DNA of 64,000 bases from Siphonodentalium dalli (taxonomy: Eukaryota; Mollusca; Scaphopoda; Gadilida; Siphonodentaliidae): positions 39,286,106 through 39,350,105 of the forward strand of contig CP136063.1 in NCBI GenBank assembly GCA_032622095.1. Direction: 5' to 3'. The notes below the pieces were generated by a model. That model worked only from the letters and a program-made list of their open reading frames with translations. It did no database searches and was not told the origin of the DNA. This document shows, one piece after another, positions 33,391 to 46,196 of this stretch (the stretch's first letter is position 1; each line of letters opens with the position of its first letter). Position numbers and translations under genes: made by a program.

Positions 33391-33745
33391 CCCTTTACCC
33401 AAAACGAGAGGCCGATCACGATCGGCAGATGTTTAACCCATCCCTTGGCGATAGTAAATTGTTATAATCAGAATCATAATCTTTTAATGTTGAATTATAG
33501 AGTATACTGTTATGATATGAAGTAGTATATGGCAAATGTACATAATAACCAGTAATAACACAAATTATTGGAATGTATGAGTCAATATAGAAGGGTTAAT
33601 ATAACGTCTAAACTCTAGAGCCTGTCACCACTATCATAGTATAAGCAGTTCTATTCATGTTGTTGCAAATTGCCATGTGAGATATCAAAATAATATAATT
33701 ATTTATTTAATGGAAAAGGTTAAGACATGGAATGGGTAAAAGGGG
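33391..33745. mobile_element. piggyBac-like MITE (family M2), TTAA target duplication
   Basis: The ends CCCTTTACCCA and TGGGTAAAAGGGG lie between TTAA sites at 33387-33390 and 33746-33749. A subterminal palindrome, GCCGATCACGATCGGC, follows the left end. The interior differs from M1. Confidence 0.78.
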
Positions 33746-33749
33746 TTAA

Positions 33750-34019
33750 ATCACCTATCTCTGCCCTGTTTGATCCAATGTAGTCCCATCATCCAAGGAC
33801 TTAGAGAGCTCCATTGGTCTAGTTAAATAAATTCACATTAAGTTGTGGTTAATAAGATAGCTAAATCAATTTATCCAATAATTCACTAATTTGTGTCTCT
33901 TATACAGAGGGAACATATGAGGGCTATAAATAACTCTCAATAAACCATGTCTTTTTATCTCTCTCACAGAGAAGCTGTGAGGCTGAGGTATTCATTAATT
34001 GTAAGTTACTTGGGTTATA
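33750..34019. other. Spacer, nothing recognised
   Basis: AT-rich sequence without recurring repeats or domains. Confidence 0.3.
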
Positions 34020-34700
34020 ATTGGATAATTCTTAGTTGAAAAAGGGCCATATCTCTGGTATAACAAATTGGATCTAACCCATATTCAAACTCGTTCTGTA
34101 TTTTGAGTTGAGAAACTCATATACCAAATTTGGCTCCTATCAGATGAAAAATGGTTGCTTTATCGAAGTATGTGTGAACTATGTCAAAGGACCATAACTC
34201 CATTAAAAAACATCCGATCAAACCCATATTCGAACTCAATCAGTATGTTGGTCTGAGAACCTCATATACCATATTTGGTTACAATCAGATAAAAAATGTT
34301 TGAGTTATGGCAGAATTCATGAATTCTAAGTCACAAAAGGGCCATAACTCTGTAAAAAAAACTCGGATCAAACCCATATTCGAACTCGGTCTGTATTTTG
34401 GGCCGAGAAACTCACATACCAAATTTGGTTCCGATCAGATAAAAAATGTTTGAGTTATGGCAGAATGCGTGAATTCTAAGTCGAAAAAGTTCCATAACTC
34501 TGTAAAAAAAAGTTGGATCAAACCCATATTCGAACTCGATCTGTATTTTGGGCTGAAAACCCCATATACAAAATTTGGTTTTGATAAGGTAGAAAATGTT
34601 TGAGTTATCGCATTACACGTAAAGTGTCTACGGACGGACAGACGGACGGACGGACGGACGAACGACGAGTGGTCAATCCGGACAACGACACTATGTTTAC
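34020..34700. mobile_element. Tandem-repeat-bearing element with GGAC microsatellite end
   Basis: About four units of roughly 145-155 bp carry GGATCAAACCCATATTCGAA, CTCATATACCAAATTTGGT and AAAAATGTTTGAGTTATGGC. They lead into a GACGGACGGACGGACGAACG run. This is the molluscan tandem-repeat MITE type, as at 48.7-49.5 kb. Confidence 0.75.
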
Positions 34701-34726
34701 CATACATGGTATGGGTAAACATAAAA

Positions 34727-35093
34727 ACGGCCAAATAAAGCTTCAACAGCCTAAAATATATTCGGTCTGTCTCAATAGAACCATACAAATATGGATATCA
34801 TTGGAACCGGCTCCTTGACCACATTGTGATAGTTACAGTTATGCCCTGTGCCAATGCATTCTCTTATATATGCGAGTCGACCATAGGTCGCCTCGCATAT
34901 ATAAGAGAATGCATTGGCCTAAAAAAAAATCTTTTTTTAACACTTTTTACCATTTTTTCTTACATTCTTTAACAATTTTATAATTTTTAATGTGTTAAGC
35001 CAATGCATTCTCTTATATATGCGAGGCGACCTATGGTCGACTCGCATATATAAGAGAATGCATTGGCACAGGGCCATTCTGTTGGGTAAAGGG
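34727..35093. mobile_element. piggyBac-like MITE M1, left end missing
   Basis: Starts inside the element (ACGGCCAAATAAAGCTTCA) and runs through the double palindrome to TGTTGGGTAAAGGG and a TTAA at 35094. The left terminus is replaced by the preceding microsatellite element's flank. Confidence 0.85.
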
Positions 35094-35097
35094 TTAA

Positions 35098-35942
35098 TAA
35101 AAACATAGACCATCTTATATTCAGTTTGATTGACACTGGATATATATGTCTTCTATAGGAGTGCCCATCAATGCTCTCCACAGTGTCCAACAAATGGCCT
35201 ATCCAATAATACAACTAACTAATACAAGCAAACAAATAAATATGTGGAAATTAGTTCAAGAAGGAATCAATTTACGGAGTGAATTAAAATTACAGTACAC
35301 TCCTTCCATTTAATCTATTAATTCAGATTGAACTTACATGTGCTACCTGAATATCCCTACACATGAATGGAAATCCATGATTCAGTAGAATGTATCTTTA
35401 ATTGCCAATTAACTTGAGTATAGAAGCCACCTCCTGGTGTTTTATTTGTGCTATCCCATCTATATAGTATTTGGGGATTCCGTAGACTCCATTTGGGTTC
35501 GACTCATAATAATTGAAATCAGAATTACATCATGAAAATTCCATACATCATGACAATTTCCAAAGTGATAATTTGAATAATTACATAAAAGCCAAAAGGG
35601 ATTTCTTGTATTACCTATTGGGATTTATGCAGGAGTATCTTGTGGCTCCTGCAAAAATCACAATATGTAATGGAATGATGTATGGAAATTGAGAAGTGCA
35701 ACTCATTGGTGAATGGTTGTTCATTTATCTGAACAAATCAAATGATGCGAAAATGCTTGTGGAATAATAGAGACAAAATAAGTAAACATATATTGACAAG
35801 AGAAGAAGTTTATTAGTTGAAAGTGTTTAAAAACAGCAATTGAAGCAGATCTCAACAACAGAAAGATGGTACAATAACAATCCTCACATTAATTTAACTA
35901 TATATGTCATGCTCAAGCCTTGAAATAGGGTGTCTGTCATTT
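35098..35942. other. No recognised gene
   Basis: AT-rich sequence without recurring repeats or domains that I can identify. Confidence 0.35.
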
Positions 35943-36138
35943 GCAGAATGAGGTCCCCAGAGGGTGAATTTAGTGATGCTACCCCGCATTGCAGGCTAGC
36001 ATCACCAAATTCACCCTCTGGGGACCTCATTCTGCTTACACCTCAGCAGAATGAGGTTCCCAGGTGGTGAATTTGGTTATGCTAGCCCGCTATGCAGGGT
36101 AGCATCACTAAATTCACACTCTGGGGACCTCATTCTGC
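35943..36138. repeat. Two consecutive 93-bp palindromes (Q family)
   Basis: Each reads GCAGAATGAGGT(C/T)CCCAG, GGTGAATTT(A/G)GT(G/T)ATGCTA, a centre of about 14 bp, and the complement. Further copies lie at 47.3-48.3 kb. Confidence 0.85.
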
Positions 36139-36473
36139 AAATGACAGATACCCTATTTCAAGGCTTGGTCATGCTTATTTTCCAATGTGATATTGGAATA
36201 GTTTGTCATCTAACACAAATGCAACTGATTCAACTCAAACCTGTTGTTGGTCACTATCTTTTATCAAAATATCTATATTCCCTCATCTGGGAACCGGGAC
36301 TGCCTGACCGAGGTACAAACAGACCCGAAAATAAGTTTAAAAAAGGTTGTTGTGTTCAACAGAAAATAATGAGATCAAGCCTATGAACCCATTCAATTGA
36401 AGTTTGTATGGTTGGATACAACTTTTTAAAGATCCTGTTTATCAATTATTTTGTTTAATTTCTACAACAAAAT
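36139..36473. other. Spacer, nothing recognised
   Basis: Short open frames only. Confidence 0.3.
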
Positions 36474-37745
36474 AATGTGTCAATGACACTGTAGCTCAAC
36501 TTGGGAAGGCTTTAATAATTGTATGCTGAACAGTCAATTGAATGATAAAGAAGGAAAGTTAAAAAGTTTCAGTAAATTGATCGTATTGTGTAAATTAAAT
36601 TATTTTCATTTCAAACATTTCTCCAATAAATGTGGGCTGCAGGGTGTGCCAATGGATCAAATGTGAAATCCAAGATGGCTGCAGGTGGCCATGTTTTTAA
36701 ATTTTTTTGGAAAAATTGGACAGCTTCCATCTAGAGGTCACTCAAAAGAACCGTATGAGTTTGGGATGTGGCATGTAGGGTGTGGGAAAGGATTTTAGTC
36801 ATGAAAAGAGTAAAATCCAAGATGGCAGCTGGTGACCATGTTTTTTAACGAAATTTGGAAAGTAACGTTCGCTCCCATCTGGAGGTCGCTCCGAAGATCC
36901 TTATGAAGTGTGGTGATGATCGGAAAAGAAATGTGGCCTGTAGGTTGTGCAGAAGGATTTAATCATGCAAAGAATAAAATTCAAGATGGCCACTGGCGGC
37001 CATGATTTTCAACGAATTTCTGAACAAATTGTTGGCTCCCATCTAGAGGTCACCTTGAAGATACATATAAAGTGTGGTGATGATCGGACGAGGGAAGTGG
37101 TCTGTAGAGAGTGCCAAAGGATTTGTCATGCAACAAGTAAAATATAAGATGGCTGACAACAGTCATGTTTTTCTTCGAAAATCGTCCAAATTTGATAACT
37201 CTCATCTAGAGGTGATCCTAATCATGCCTGTAAAGGGTGTGTCGATGGATTCAAATATGAAATCCAAGATAGCTGCTGGCGGCCATGTTTTTCCAAAATT
37301 TTTGGAAATAATCGTTGGCTTCCATCTGGATGTCACCTCGAAGATCCGCATGAAGTTTGGTGATGAGGGATGTGGATTGTATTCATTGTAGTCATGCAAA
37401 GAGTAAATTTCAAGATGGCCAGTGGCGAAAATCGAAAACATTTAATAGCTCCCATCTAGAGGTGATCCAGTACATGCCTGTAAATTTTCAAAACAGGGTG
37501 TGTCGATGTATTCAAATTTGAAATCCAAAATGGCTGCTAGCGGCCATGTTTTTAACAAGATTCGAAAAAAAAATGTATGGCTCCCATCTAAAGGTCACCC
37601 TGAAGATCCATTTGAAGTTAGGTGATGATCCAATGCGGGATGTGGTCTGTAGGGCGAGCCAAATTGTTGATGAACGCACGCACAGACGATGGACGCCAAC
37701 TCATGGCAATAGCTCAAGCTTGACTTTGTCAAGTTGAGCTCAAAA
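36474..37745 (+). mobile_element. Tandem-repeat element H, copy 1
   Basis: The left end is TGTCAATGACACTGTAGCTC. Then about six units of roughly 150-160 bp follow, each with AAATCCAAGATGGCTGC, GGCCATGTTTTT and CTCCCATCTAGAGGTCAC. An ACGCACGCACAGACG-type run leads to a terminal hairpin, AGCTCAAGCTTGAC with GTCAAGTTGAGCT. Copy 2 at 60088-61950 has the same ends. Hairpin-terminated tandem elements of this kind are attributed to Helentron or Helitron relatives in bivalves; that class is inference here. Confidence 0.75.
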
Positions 37746-38200
37746 ATAAAACAAACAAGAGGTGTGCACTCAAGTGCTAGCATACCCCACCATGGCAAAT
37801 TCAACCCGCATTATCCGTAAACCCAACAAAAAAGATTTTTAACTTTAAAGAAAAATTCTGACTAATAATATCGATATGGTGTCACAAGAAGCTTGTACAG
37901 AAAAAATTATTCAAATTGGTTCATATTTGTTAAAGTTATTGCCGGACATAATTTTCTAAGTCAAAATAAGTCGAAAATGAAGTGTAATATTACGAAAAAC
38001 AGCCTGAGCCAATCCCTAGCCGGACCATGTAGAGAGGGTATTGTGAGAAGCATGTATACCAAAAATTATTATTGAAATCAGTTCATATTTGTTAAAGTTA
38101 TTAAATCGAACAGAACACACAGATGGACAGACGGACGGACTGACACAGTCAATCCAGTATACCCCCCTTTTTCTTCGAAAGTGGGGGTATAATTACTCAT
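37746..38200 (+). mobile_element. Tandem-repeat or hairpin-ended element with GGACGGACTGAC tail
   Basis: Two diverged units share (A/C)CAAAAATTATT(A/C)AAAT, GGTTCATATTTGTTAAAGTT and TATTG. It ends with GACAGACGGACGGACTGACA, then a hairpin ATACCCCCCTTTTT with AAGTGGGGGTAT. Confidence 0.65.
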
Positions 38201-38459
38201 GATAAAAGTTTATTCATGGTTTTCATTATCCATTAACAGTGAATATTAGATATAGTATGGAGATCAAGCGAGTTTCCTGGTTATATAATAAAAAAACAAC
38301 AGGCTACATATTAATAATATTTTAATGGAATTTGGTGGACCATAGTGAATTAGTTATTCAAAATGAAAGCGCACAATGGTAATTGAATAATGTATGAACA
38401 TCTAGAGTACCTGGCACACAAATATTTACAACTAAAATACTATGGATTGTGGAAAACAC

Positions 38460-39255
38460 ATTCACAACTAAAACATCATTATTTCCAGATAAATAAAGAC
38501 GAATAACTCTAGAATGGAAAATGAAAACAATTTCCTGATTCGAATCGGTCATAATGGTGAACCTCCATATCAAATTTTGTTCAGAACATATAACATATGA
38601 CTGAGATATCTGCGCAGACGGACAAAACACAAACATTTCCAGATAGACAATGAAGGATAACTCTAATATGGAAAACACAAACAACACCGTTTGAGCCTGG
38701 TTTGAAAGCTGTCATAATGGTGAACCTCCATACCAAATTTCATTCAGATACAACTAGAATGGAAAATCCGAACAAAACGATGGAACCCTCTATTGAATGC
38801 CCTCATAGTAGTAAACATCCATACAAAATTTCATTGAGATCCGAGCACTACTGTTCAATTTATGACATGAACAGACACCTAACGGACCAAAAATCCAACA
38901 TTTCAAGATAAACAAAGATGAATAACTCTAGAATGGAAAATCCGAACAAAACGATGGAACCCTCTATTTAATGTCCACATAGTTGTGAACATCCACACCA
39001 AATTTGGTTGAGATCCCAGCACAACTGTTGAAGTTACGACATGAACAGACACCAGACAGACCAAAAAGCCACTATTTCCAGATAATCAAAGATGAATAAC
39101 TCTAGAATAGAAAATCCAAACAAAACGATGGACCCTCTATTTAATGTCCTCATAATAGTGAACATCCATACCTAATTTCATTGAGATCCGAGCACTACTG
39201 TTCAAGTTATGACATGAACAGAGTATACCCCCCTTTTTTTAAAGGGGGTATAATA
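38460..39255 (+). mobile_element. Tandem-repeat element ending in a CCCCCC/GGGGG hairpin
   Basis: About five units of 150-165 bp carry ATGAATAACTCTAGAATGGA, AAAACGATGGAACCCTC and CATACCAAATTTCATT. The terminal hairpin GTATACCCCCC and AAAGGGGGTATAAT resembles the 38.17-kb one. Confidence 0.7.
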
Positions 39256-40240
39256 ACCTACATGTATGGCTGAGAGCCTGAGATACATGTATCTGCACAG
39301 ATGGACAAAATACCAAGAATTCCAGATAAACAAAGATGGATAACTCTAGAATGGACCATACAAACATCATTTGTCCCTCTTTAAACTGAACAGATTACCT
39401 TTAATACTGGATTGCATTCGGGCATATATCTCAGCCATGAGTTATCGGATCTGAATGAAAATTGGTTTGGGGGTTCACCATCCTGACTGTTTTCAAGCCC
39501 CTAAAGTACTATTTCTTACCTTCAGGGGTAAAAAAAATACTTTATTTGAGTCACAGAACCCACCCCTCAAAGCTCAGAGTTTTAATTTTATAAATCTTTA
39601 GTTTTCACCACCTCAAAATTTTGTCAGCCAAGGAATAATTCCAAATCGGTAATCATGTTTTATTCATGAAATAGACATGTTATATAACACCACGCTGATT
39701 ACACATGGTAATAGATGTTTATTTTCAATTGTGATGACATCTATTGGAGAATTCCATTTTGAACTATGGAATTTGTAAACCACATTCACTCGCTATCCAA
39801 ACAACTGGGAAAAACGTATCAAATATATGTATTTGGGAGAATGTTTATCAAGAATTGTGATGAGCCACACTTTTGAGAATAAGGTAACCAGAAAGCGAAA
39901 ATAGAATGCTTGTCTTTGATGTATTTTTGTACGGATTTCAGCCAAATTTATCAAATAAATGTTATAGTATATGCTGTAGTATATGCATTATAGTGAGTGT
40001 TGTGTAATCCACTTCCAGTCAATTAATCTGATTATGTCTTGTACATGGAAATTCGTAACTAATTTATTGCTGCAACCATAAATTAAATTTATATAAAATT
40101 ATTATACTTTATTTTAAGATAACCTGTTAACCTGGATGTTTACAGAAGACATCTTCAACTCAAATTACTTATTATCGATATTAGATCATTGTTATTATTG
40201 GGAATTTATTATCTGAGATTTTTGGGGAAACCAGTTTCCA
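39256..40240. other. Mostly unrecognised; faint relative of the 23311 MITE near 39405-39590
   Basis: CTTTATTTGAGTCACAGAAC and CCTCAAAGCTCAGAG recall the interior of the 23311-23788 MITE. The remainder is AT-rich without recognised features. Confidence 0.35.
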
Positions 40241-40735
40241 AATAGCGGTGCCTGTTGAAAAGATGGGGCTTCACATTGACCAAGCACAAAAAGATCTGTT
40301 AATGCAATCTCTCAGATCTGACCATCCTCGAAATTTATCTTCGTATAACGAGGACACTTATGATCGGTTACCTATTGACGAAGACACTACATAGTTTTTT
40401 TATTGTTCCGTCACTTGATCCATTATTGGTAGAAGCAATAACCAAGAAATATGGAACTCGGGGCTTGCACAAAAATCGCTTCATGCAAAAAGTGACAAGT
40501 CTTCAGTCCCAGCCATGCAAAATGCTGGAAGAAATAGCTTACAAGGGCCGACAAGCAGGTCGAGTTGCTATTATAGCTCAGCTCTACACCCAGCAATCTT
40601 TGGCGAAACTGCTGAGGTGTGTCTGGAAAAAGAGGACTGTGACATTACGGAGGCAATTTCTCTTTTGAAAGGGTTTGGGTCAGATCGGACGATGCAGTCT
40701 GTGTGCTGAAAAGGACATAGAACTGAAAAATTGTG
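40241..40735 (+). pseudogene. Possible exon relic, family not recognised
   Basis: This stretch has coding-like composition compared with its flanks. One frame from an ATG at 40263 reads MGLHIDQAQKDLLMQSLRSD and onward to a stop near 40394. A second, overlapping frame at 40360-40668 reads PSLDPLLVEAITKKYGTRGL, LHKNRFMQKVTSLQSQ and EEIAYKGRQAGRVAIIAQLY. A third ends ECL-like with EKEDCDITEAISLLKGFG at about 40700. A GTGAGT donor-like site follows at 40730. The shifts between frames suggest a decayed first exon, perhaps of the gene whose later exons lie at 50-57 kb, but I cannot prove the link. Confidence 0.3.
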
Positions 40736-41142
40736 AGTTTTTAATAAGTGGGATATGATCTGAAATGTGGAGTTTCGTCTTTCAGACAGTTATTACAAGA
40801 TATAATTTTTTCCGCTATGATGAACATGAAAGAAAACCATTATGTCACATATAAAGGTGGTGATTATTGTGATTATAATAGAAACTGAACATGCAACCGA
40901 TGGTTTGTAAGTCAATTTGGTTATTCCACAGAAAGGAAACCAAATTATTTCTTGGTTATTCTTCCAGCACTATAGAGTTCAATAAAGATCTGTTTTATAC
41001 TCTTTTGTTTCCTTAGTAAAAAAAGAACTACAGGTGTTCAAGGTGAAATTTCAAAGTGAAGTGAACCCTAACTCCCATTACCTTCCAAAATGGGGTATAC
41101 GCATAGAGAAATGCAATTATGTGAGTAGCTGTATTTTCTTCT
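40736..41142. other. Spacer, nothing recognised
   Basis: AT-rich sequence directly before the 33-bp array. Confidence 0.35.
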
Positions 41143-41202
41143 ATGGCTTTGCACTCTACTAGTATAACGATTTTTCAAAATACAATGTTCGTTATCAATG
41201 GC

Positions 41203-44200
41203 ATTAATTCACTAAACTTTATGGCAGCTGACCTAATTAATTCACTAAACTTTATGGCAGCTGACCTAATTAATTCACTAAACTTTATGGCAGCTGACCT
41301 AATTAATTCACTAAACTTTATGGCAGCTGACCTAATTAATTCACTAAACTTTATGGCAGCTGACCTAATTAATTCACTAAACTTTATGGCAGCTGACCTA
41401 ATTAATTCACTAAACTTTATGGCAGCTGACCTAATTAATTCACTAAACTTTATGGCAGCTGACCTAATTAATTCACTAAACTTTACGACAGCTGACCTAA
41501 TTAATTCATTAAACTTTACGGCAGCTGACCTAATTAATTCACTAAACTTTATGGCAGCTGACCTAATTAATTCACTAAACTTTACGGCAGCTGACCTAAT
41601 TAATTCACTAAACTTTATGGCAGCTGACCTAATTAATTCACTAAACTTTACGGCAGCTGACCTAATTAATTCACTAAACTTTACGGCAGCTGACCTAATT
41701 AATTCACTAAACTTTACGGCAGCTGACCTAATTAATTCACTAAACTTTATGGCAGCTGACCTAATTAATTCACTAAACTTTATGGCAGCTGACCTAATTA
41801 ATTCACTAAACTTTATGGCAGCTGACCTAATTAATTCACTAAACTTTATGGCAGCTGACCTAATTAATTCATTAAACTTTATGGCAGCTGACCTAATTAA
41901 TTCACTAAACTTTATGGCAGCTGACCTAATTAATTCACTAAACTTTATGGCAGCTGACCTAATTAATTCATTAAACTTTATGGCAGCTGACCTAATTAAT
42001 TCACTAAACTTTATGGCAGCTGACCTAATTAATTCACTAAACTTTATGGCAGCTGACCTAATTAATTCACTGAACTTTACGGCAGCTGACCTAATTAATT
42101 CACTAAACTTTATGGCAGCTGACCTAATTAATTCACTAAACTTTACGGCAGCTGACCTAATTAATTCACTAAACTTTACGGCAGCTGACCTAATTAATTC
42201 ACTAAACTTTACGGCAGCTGACCTAATTAATTCATTAAACTTTATGGCAGCTGACCTAATTAATTCACTAAACTTTACGGCAGCTGACCTAATTAATTCA
42301 CTAAACTTTACGGCAGCTGACCTAATTAATTCACTAAACTTTATGGCAGCTGACCTAATTAATTCACTAAACTTTATGGCAGCTGACCTAATTAATTCAC
42401 TAAACTTTATGGCAGCTGACCTAATTAGTTCATTAAACTTTATGGCAGCTGACCTAATTAATTCACTAAACTTTATGGCAGCTGACCTAATTAATTCACT
42501 AAACTTTATGGCAGCTGACCTAATTAATTCACTAAACTTTATGGCAGCTGACCTAATTAATTCACTAAACTTTATGGCAGCTGACCTAATTAATTCACTA
42601 AACTTTATGGCAGCTGACCTAATTAATTCACTAAACTTTATGGCAGCTGACCTAATTAATTCACTAAACTTTATGGCAGCTGACCTAATTAATTCACTAA
42701 ACTTTATGGCAGCTGACCTAATTAATTCACTAAACTTTATGGCAGCTGACCTAATTAATTCACTAAACTTTATGGCAGCTGACCTAATTAATTCACTAAA
42801 CTTTATGGCAGCTGACCTAATTAATTCACTAAACTTTATGGCAGCTGACCTAATTAATTCACTAAACTTTATGGCAGCTGACCTAATTAATTCACTAAAC
42901 TTTATGGCAGCTGACCTAATTAATTCACTAAACTTTATGGCAGCTGACCTAATTAATTCACTAAACTTTATGGCAGCTGACCTAATTAATTCACTAAACT
43001 TTATGGCAGCTGACCTAATTAATTCACTAAACTTTATGGCAGCTGACCTAATTAATTCACTAAACTTTATGGCAGCTGACCTAATTAATTCACTAAACTT
43101 TATGGCAGCTGACCTAATTAATTCACTAAACTTTATGGCAGCTGACCTAATTAATTCACTAAACTTTATGGCAGCTGACCTAATTAGTTCACTAAACTTT
43201 ATGGCAGCTGACCTAATTAGTTCACTAAACTTTATGGCAGCTGACCTAATTAGTTCACTAAACTTTATGGCAGCTGACCTAATTAGTTCACTAAACTTTA
43301 TGGCAGCTGACCTAATTAGTTCACTAAACTTTATGGCAGCTGACCTAATTAATTCACTAAACTTTATGGCAGCTGACCTAATTAATTCACTAAACTTTAT
43401 GGCAGCTGACCTAATTAGTTCACTAAACTTTATGGCAGCTGACCTAATTAATTCACTAAACTTTATGGCAGCTGACCTAATTAATTCACTAAACTTTATG
43501 GCAGCTGACCTAATTAATTCACTAAACTTTATGGCAGCTGACCTAATTAATTCACTAAACTTTATGGCAGCTGACCTAATTAATTCACTAAACTTTATGG
43601 CAGCTGACCTAATTAATTCACTAAACTTTATGGCAGCTGACCTAATTAATTCACTAAACTTTATGGCAGCTGACCTAATTAATTCACTAAACTTTATGGC
43701 AGCTGACCTAATTAATTCACTAAACTTTATGGCAGCTGACCTAATTAATTCACTAAACTTTACGGCAGCTGACCTAATTAATTCACTAAACTTTACGGCA
43801 GCTGACCTAATTAATTCACTAAACTTTACGGCAGCTGACCTAATTAATTCACTAAACTTTACGGCAGCTGACCTAATTAATTCACTAAACTTTACGGCAG
43901 CTGACCTAATTAATTCACTAAACTTTACGGCAGCTGACCTAATTAATTCACTAAACTTTACGGCAGCTGACCTAATTAATTCACTAAACTTTATGGCAGC
44001 TGACCTAATTAATTCACTAAACTTTATGGCAGCTGACCTAATTAATTCACTAAACTTTATGGCAGCTGACCTAATTAATTCACTAAACTTTATGGCAGCT
44101 GACCTAATTAATTCACTAAACTTTATGGCAGCTGACCTAATTAATTCACTAAACTTTATGGCAGCTGACCTAATTAATTCACTAAACTTTATGGCAGCTG

Positions 44201-45996
44201 ACCTAATTAATTCACTAAACTTTATGGCAGCTGACCTAATTAATTCACTAAACTTTATGGCAGCTGACCTAATTAATTCACTAAACTTTATGGCAGCTGA
44301 CCTAATTAATTCACTAAACTTTATGGCAGCTGACCTAATTAATTCACTAAACTTTATGGCAGCTGACCTAATTAATTCACTAAACTTTATGGCAGCTGAC
44401 CTAATTAATTCACTAAACTTTATGGCAGCTGACCTAATTAATTCACTAAACTTTATGGCAGCTGACCTAATTAATTCACTAAACTTTATGGCAGCTGACC
44501 TAATTAATTCACTAAACTTTATGGCAGCTGACCTAATTAATTCACTAAACTTTATGGCAGCTGACCTAATTAATTCACTAAACTTTATGGCAGCTGACCT
44601 AATTAATTCACTAAACTTTATGGCAGCTGACCTAATTAATTCACTAAACTTTATGGCAGCTGACCTAATTAATTCACTAAACTTTATGGCAGCTGACCTA
44701 ATTAATTCACTAAACTTTATGGCAGCTGACCTAATTAATTCACTAAACTTTATGGCAGCTGACCTAATTAATTCACTAAACTTTATGGCAGCTGACCTAA
44801 TTAATTCACTAAACTTTATGGCAGCTGACCTAATTAATTCACTAAACTTTATGGCAGCTGACCTAATTAATTCACTAAACTTTATGGCAGCTGACCTAAT
44901 TAATTCACTAAACTTTATGACAGCTGACCTAATTAATTCACTAAACTTTATGACAGCTGACCTAATTAATTCATTAAACTTTATGGCAGCTGACCTAATT
45001 AATTCACTAAACTTTATGGCAGCTGACCTAATTAATTCATTAAACTTTATGGCAGCTGACCTAATTAATTCATTAAACTTTATGACAGCTGACCTAATTA
45101 ATTCACTAAACTTTATGGCAGCTGACCTAATTAATTCATTAAACTTTATGGCAGCTGACCTAATTAATTCATTAAACTTTATGGCAGCTGACCTAATTAA
45201 TTCATTAAACTTTATGGCAGCTGACCTAATTAATTCACTAAACTTTATGGCAGCTGACCTAATTAATTCACTAAACTTTATGGCAGCTGACCTAATTAAT
45301 TCACTAAACTTTATGGCAGCTGACCTAATTAATTCACTAAACTTTATGACAGCTGACCTAATTAATTCACTAAACTTTATGGCAGCTGACCTAATTAATT
45401 CACTAAACTTTATGGCAGCTGACCTAATTAATTCACTAAACTTTATGACAGCTGACCTAATTAATTCACTAAACTTTATGGCAGCTGACCTAATTAATTC
45501 ACTAAACTTTATGGCAGCTGACCTAATTAATTCACTAAACTTTATGGCAGCTGACCTAATTAATTCATTAAACTTTATGGCAGCTGACCTAATTAATTCA
45601 CTAAACTTTATGGCAGCTGACCTAATTAATTCACTAAACTTTATGGCAGCTGACCTAATTAATTCACTAAACTTTATGGCAGCTGACCTAATTAATTCAC
45701 TAAACTTTATGGCAGCTGACCTAATTAATTCACTAAACTTTATGGCAGCTGACCTAATTAATTCATTAAACTTTATGACAGCTGACCTAATTAATTCACT
45801 AAACTTTATGGCAGCTGACCTAATTAATTCACTAAACTTTATGGCAGCTGACCTAATTAATTCATTAAACTTTATGGCAGCTGACCTAATTAATTCACTA
45901 AACTTTATGGCAGCTGACCTAATTAATTCACTAAACTTTATGGCAGCTGACCTAATTAATTCATTAAACTTTATGGCAGCTGACCTAATTAATTCA
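41203..45996. repeat. 33-bp satellite array, about 145 copies
   Basis: The unit is ATTAATTCACTAAACTTTAT followed by GGCAGCTGACCTA. 4794 bp of it run without a single length change. As 33 bp is 11 codons, one plus-strand frame stays open for 1628 codons (from ATG 41143), repeating INSLNFMAADL. Variants are nearly all transitions: ATG to ACG, CTA to TTA, AAT to AGT, GCA to ACA. Three of these four change the amino acid, so no protein-level constraint is visible. Variants are clustered: ACG units at about 41.48-42.32 and 43.75-43.98 kb, AGT units at 43.18-43.43 kb, TTA and ACA units mostly after 44.92 kb. I call it a recent satellite, not a gene. It could lie in an intron of the exon series around it. 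Confidence 0.95.
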
Positions 45997-46130
45997 TTTC
46001 CATGTCAGTCGGGTAAATCTCTTAATTAAAAACAAATATATATCATGAGGGTGTTAATTTACAATTATATACAATATGGAGTTAACTATTCCAAGAGTTA
46101 TTTATACAGACATTTTTTTCTTTTCATAAC

Positions 46131-46196
46131 ACTTTACCCAACAAACCGGCCAAATAAAGCTTCAACAGCCTAAAATATCTTGGGTCTGTCTCAATA
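46131..46196. mobile_element. piggyBac-like MITE M1, left-end fragment
   Basis: ACTTTACCCAACAAACCGGC, then CAAATAAAGCTTCAACAGCC and GGTCTGTCTCAATA match the M1 left end, then stop. Confidence 0.8.

Noticed and set aside
40360-40668. A complete small gene
   Set aside because: Coding-like pieces switch frame within 450 bp and no domain is recognised; kept only as a low-confidence exon relic.
41143-46029. A 1628-residue protein with 11-residue repeats
   Set aside because: The open frame follows from a 33-bp unit without a stop; most variant classes are amino-acid-changing transitions, and the flanks carry no domain or clear gene signal.
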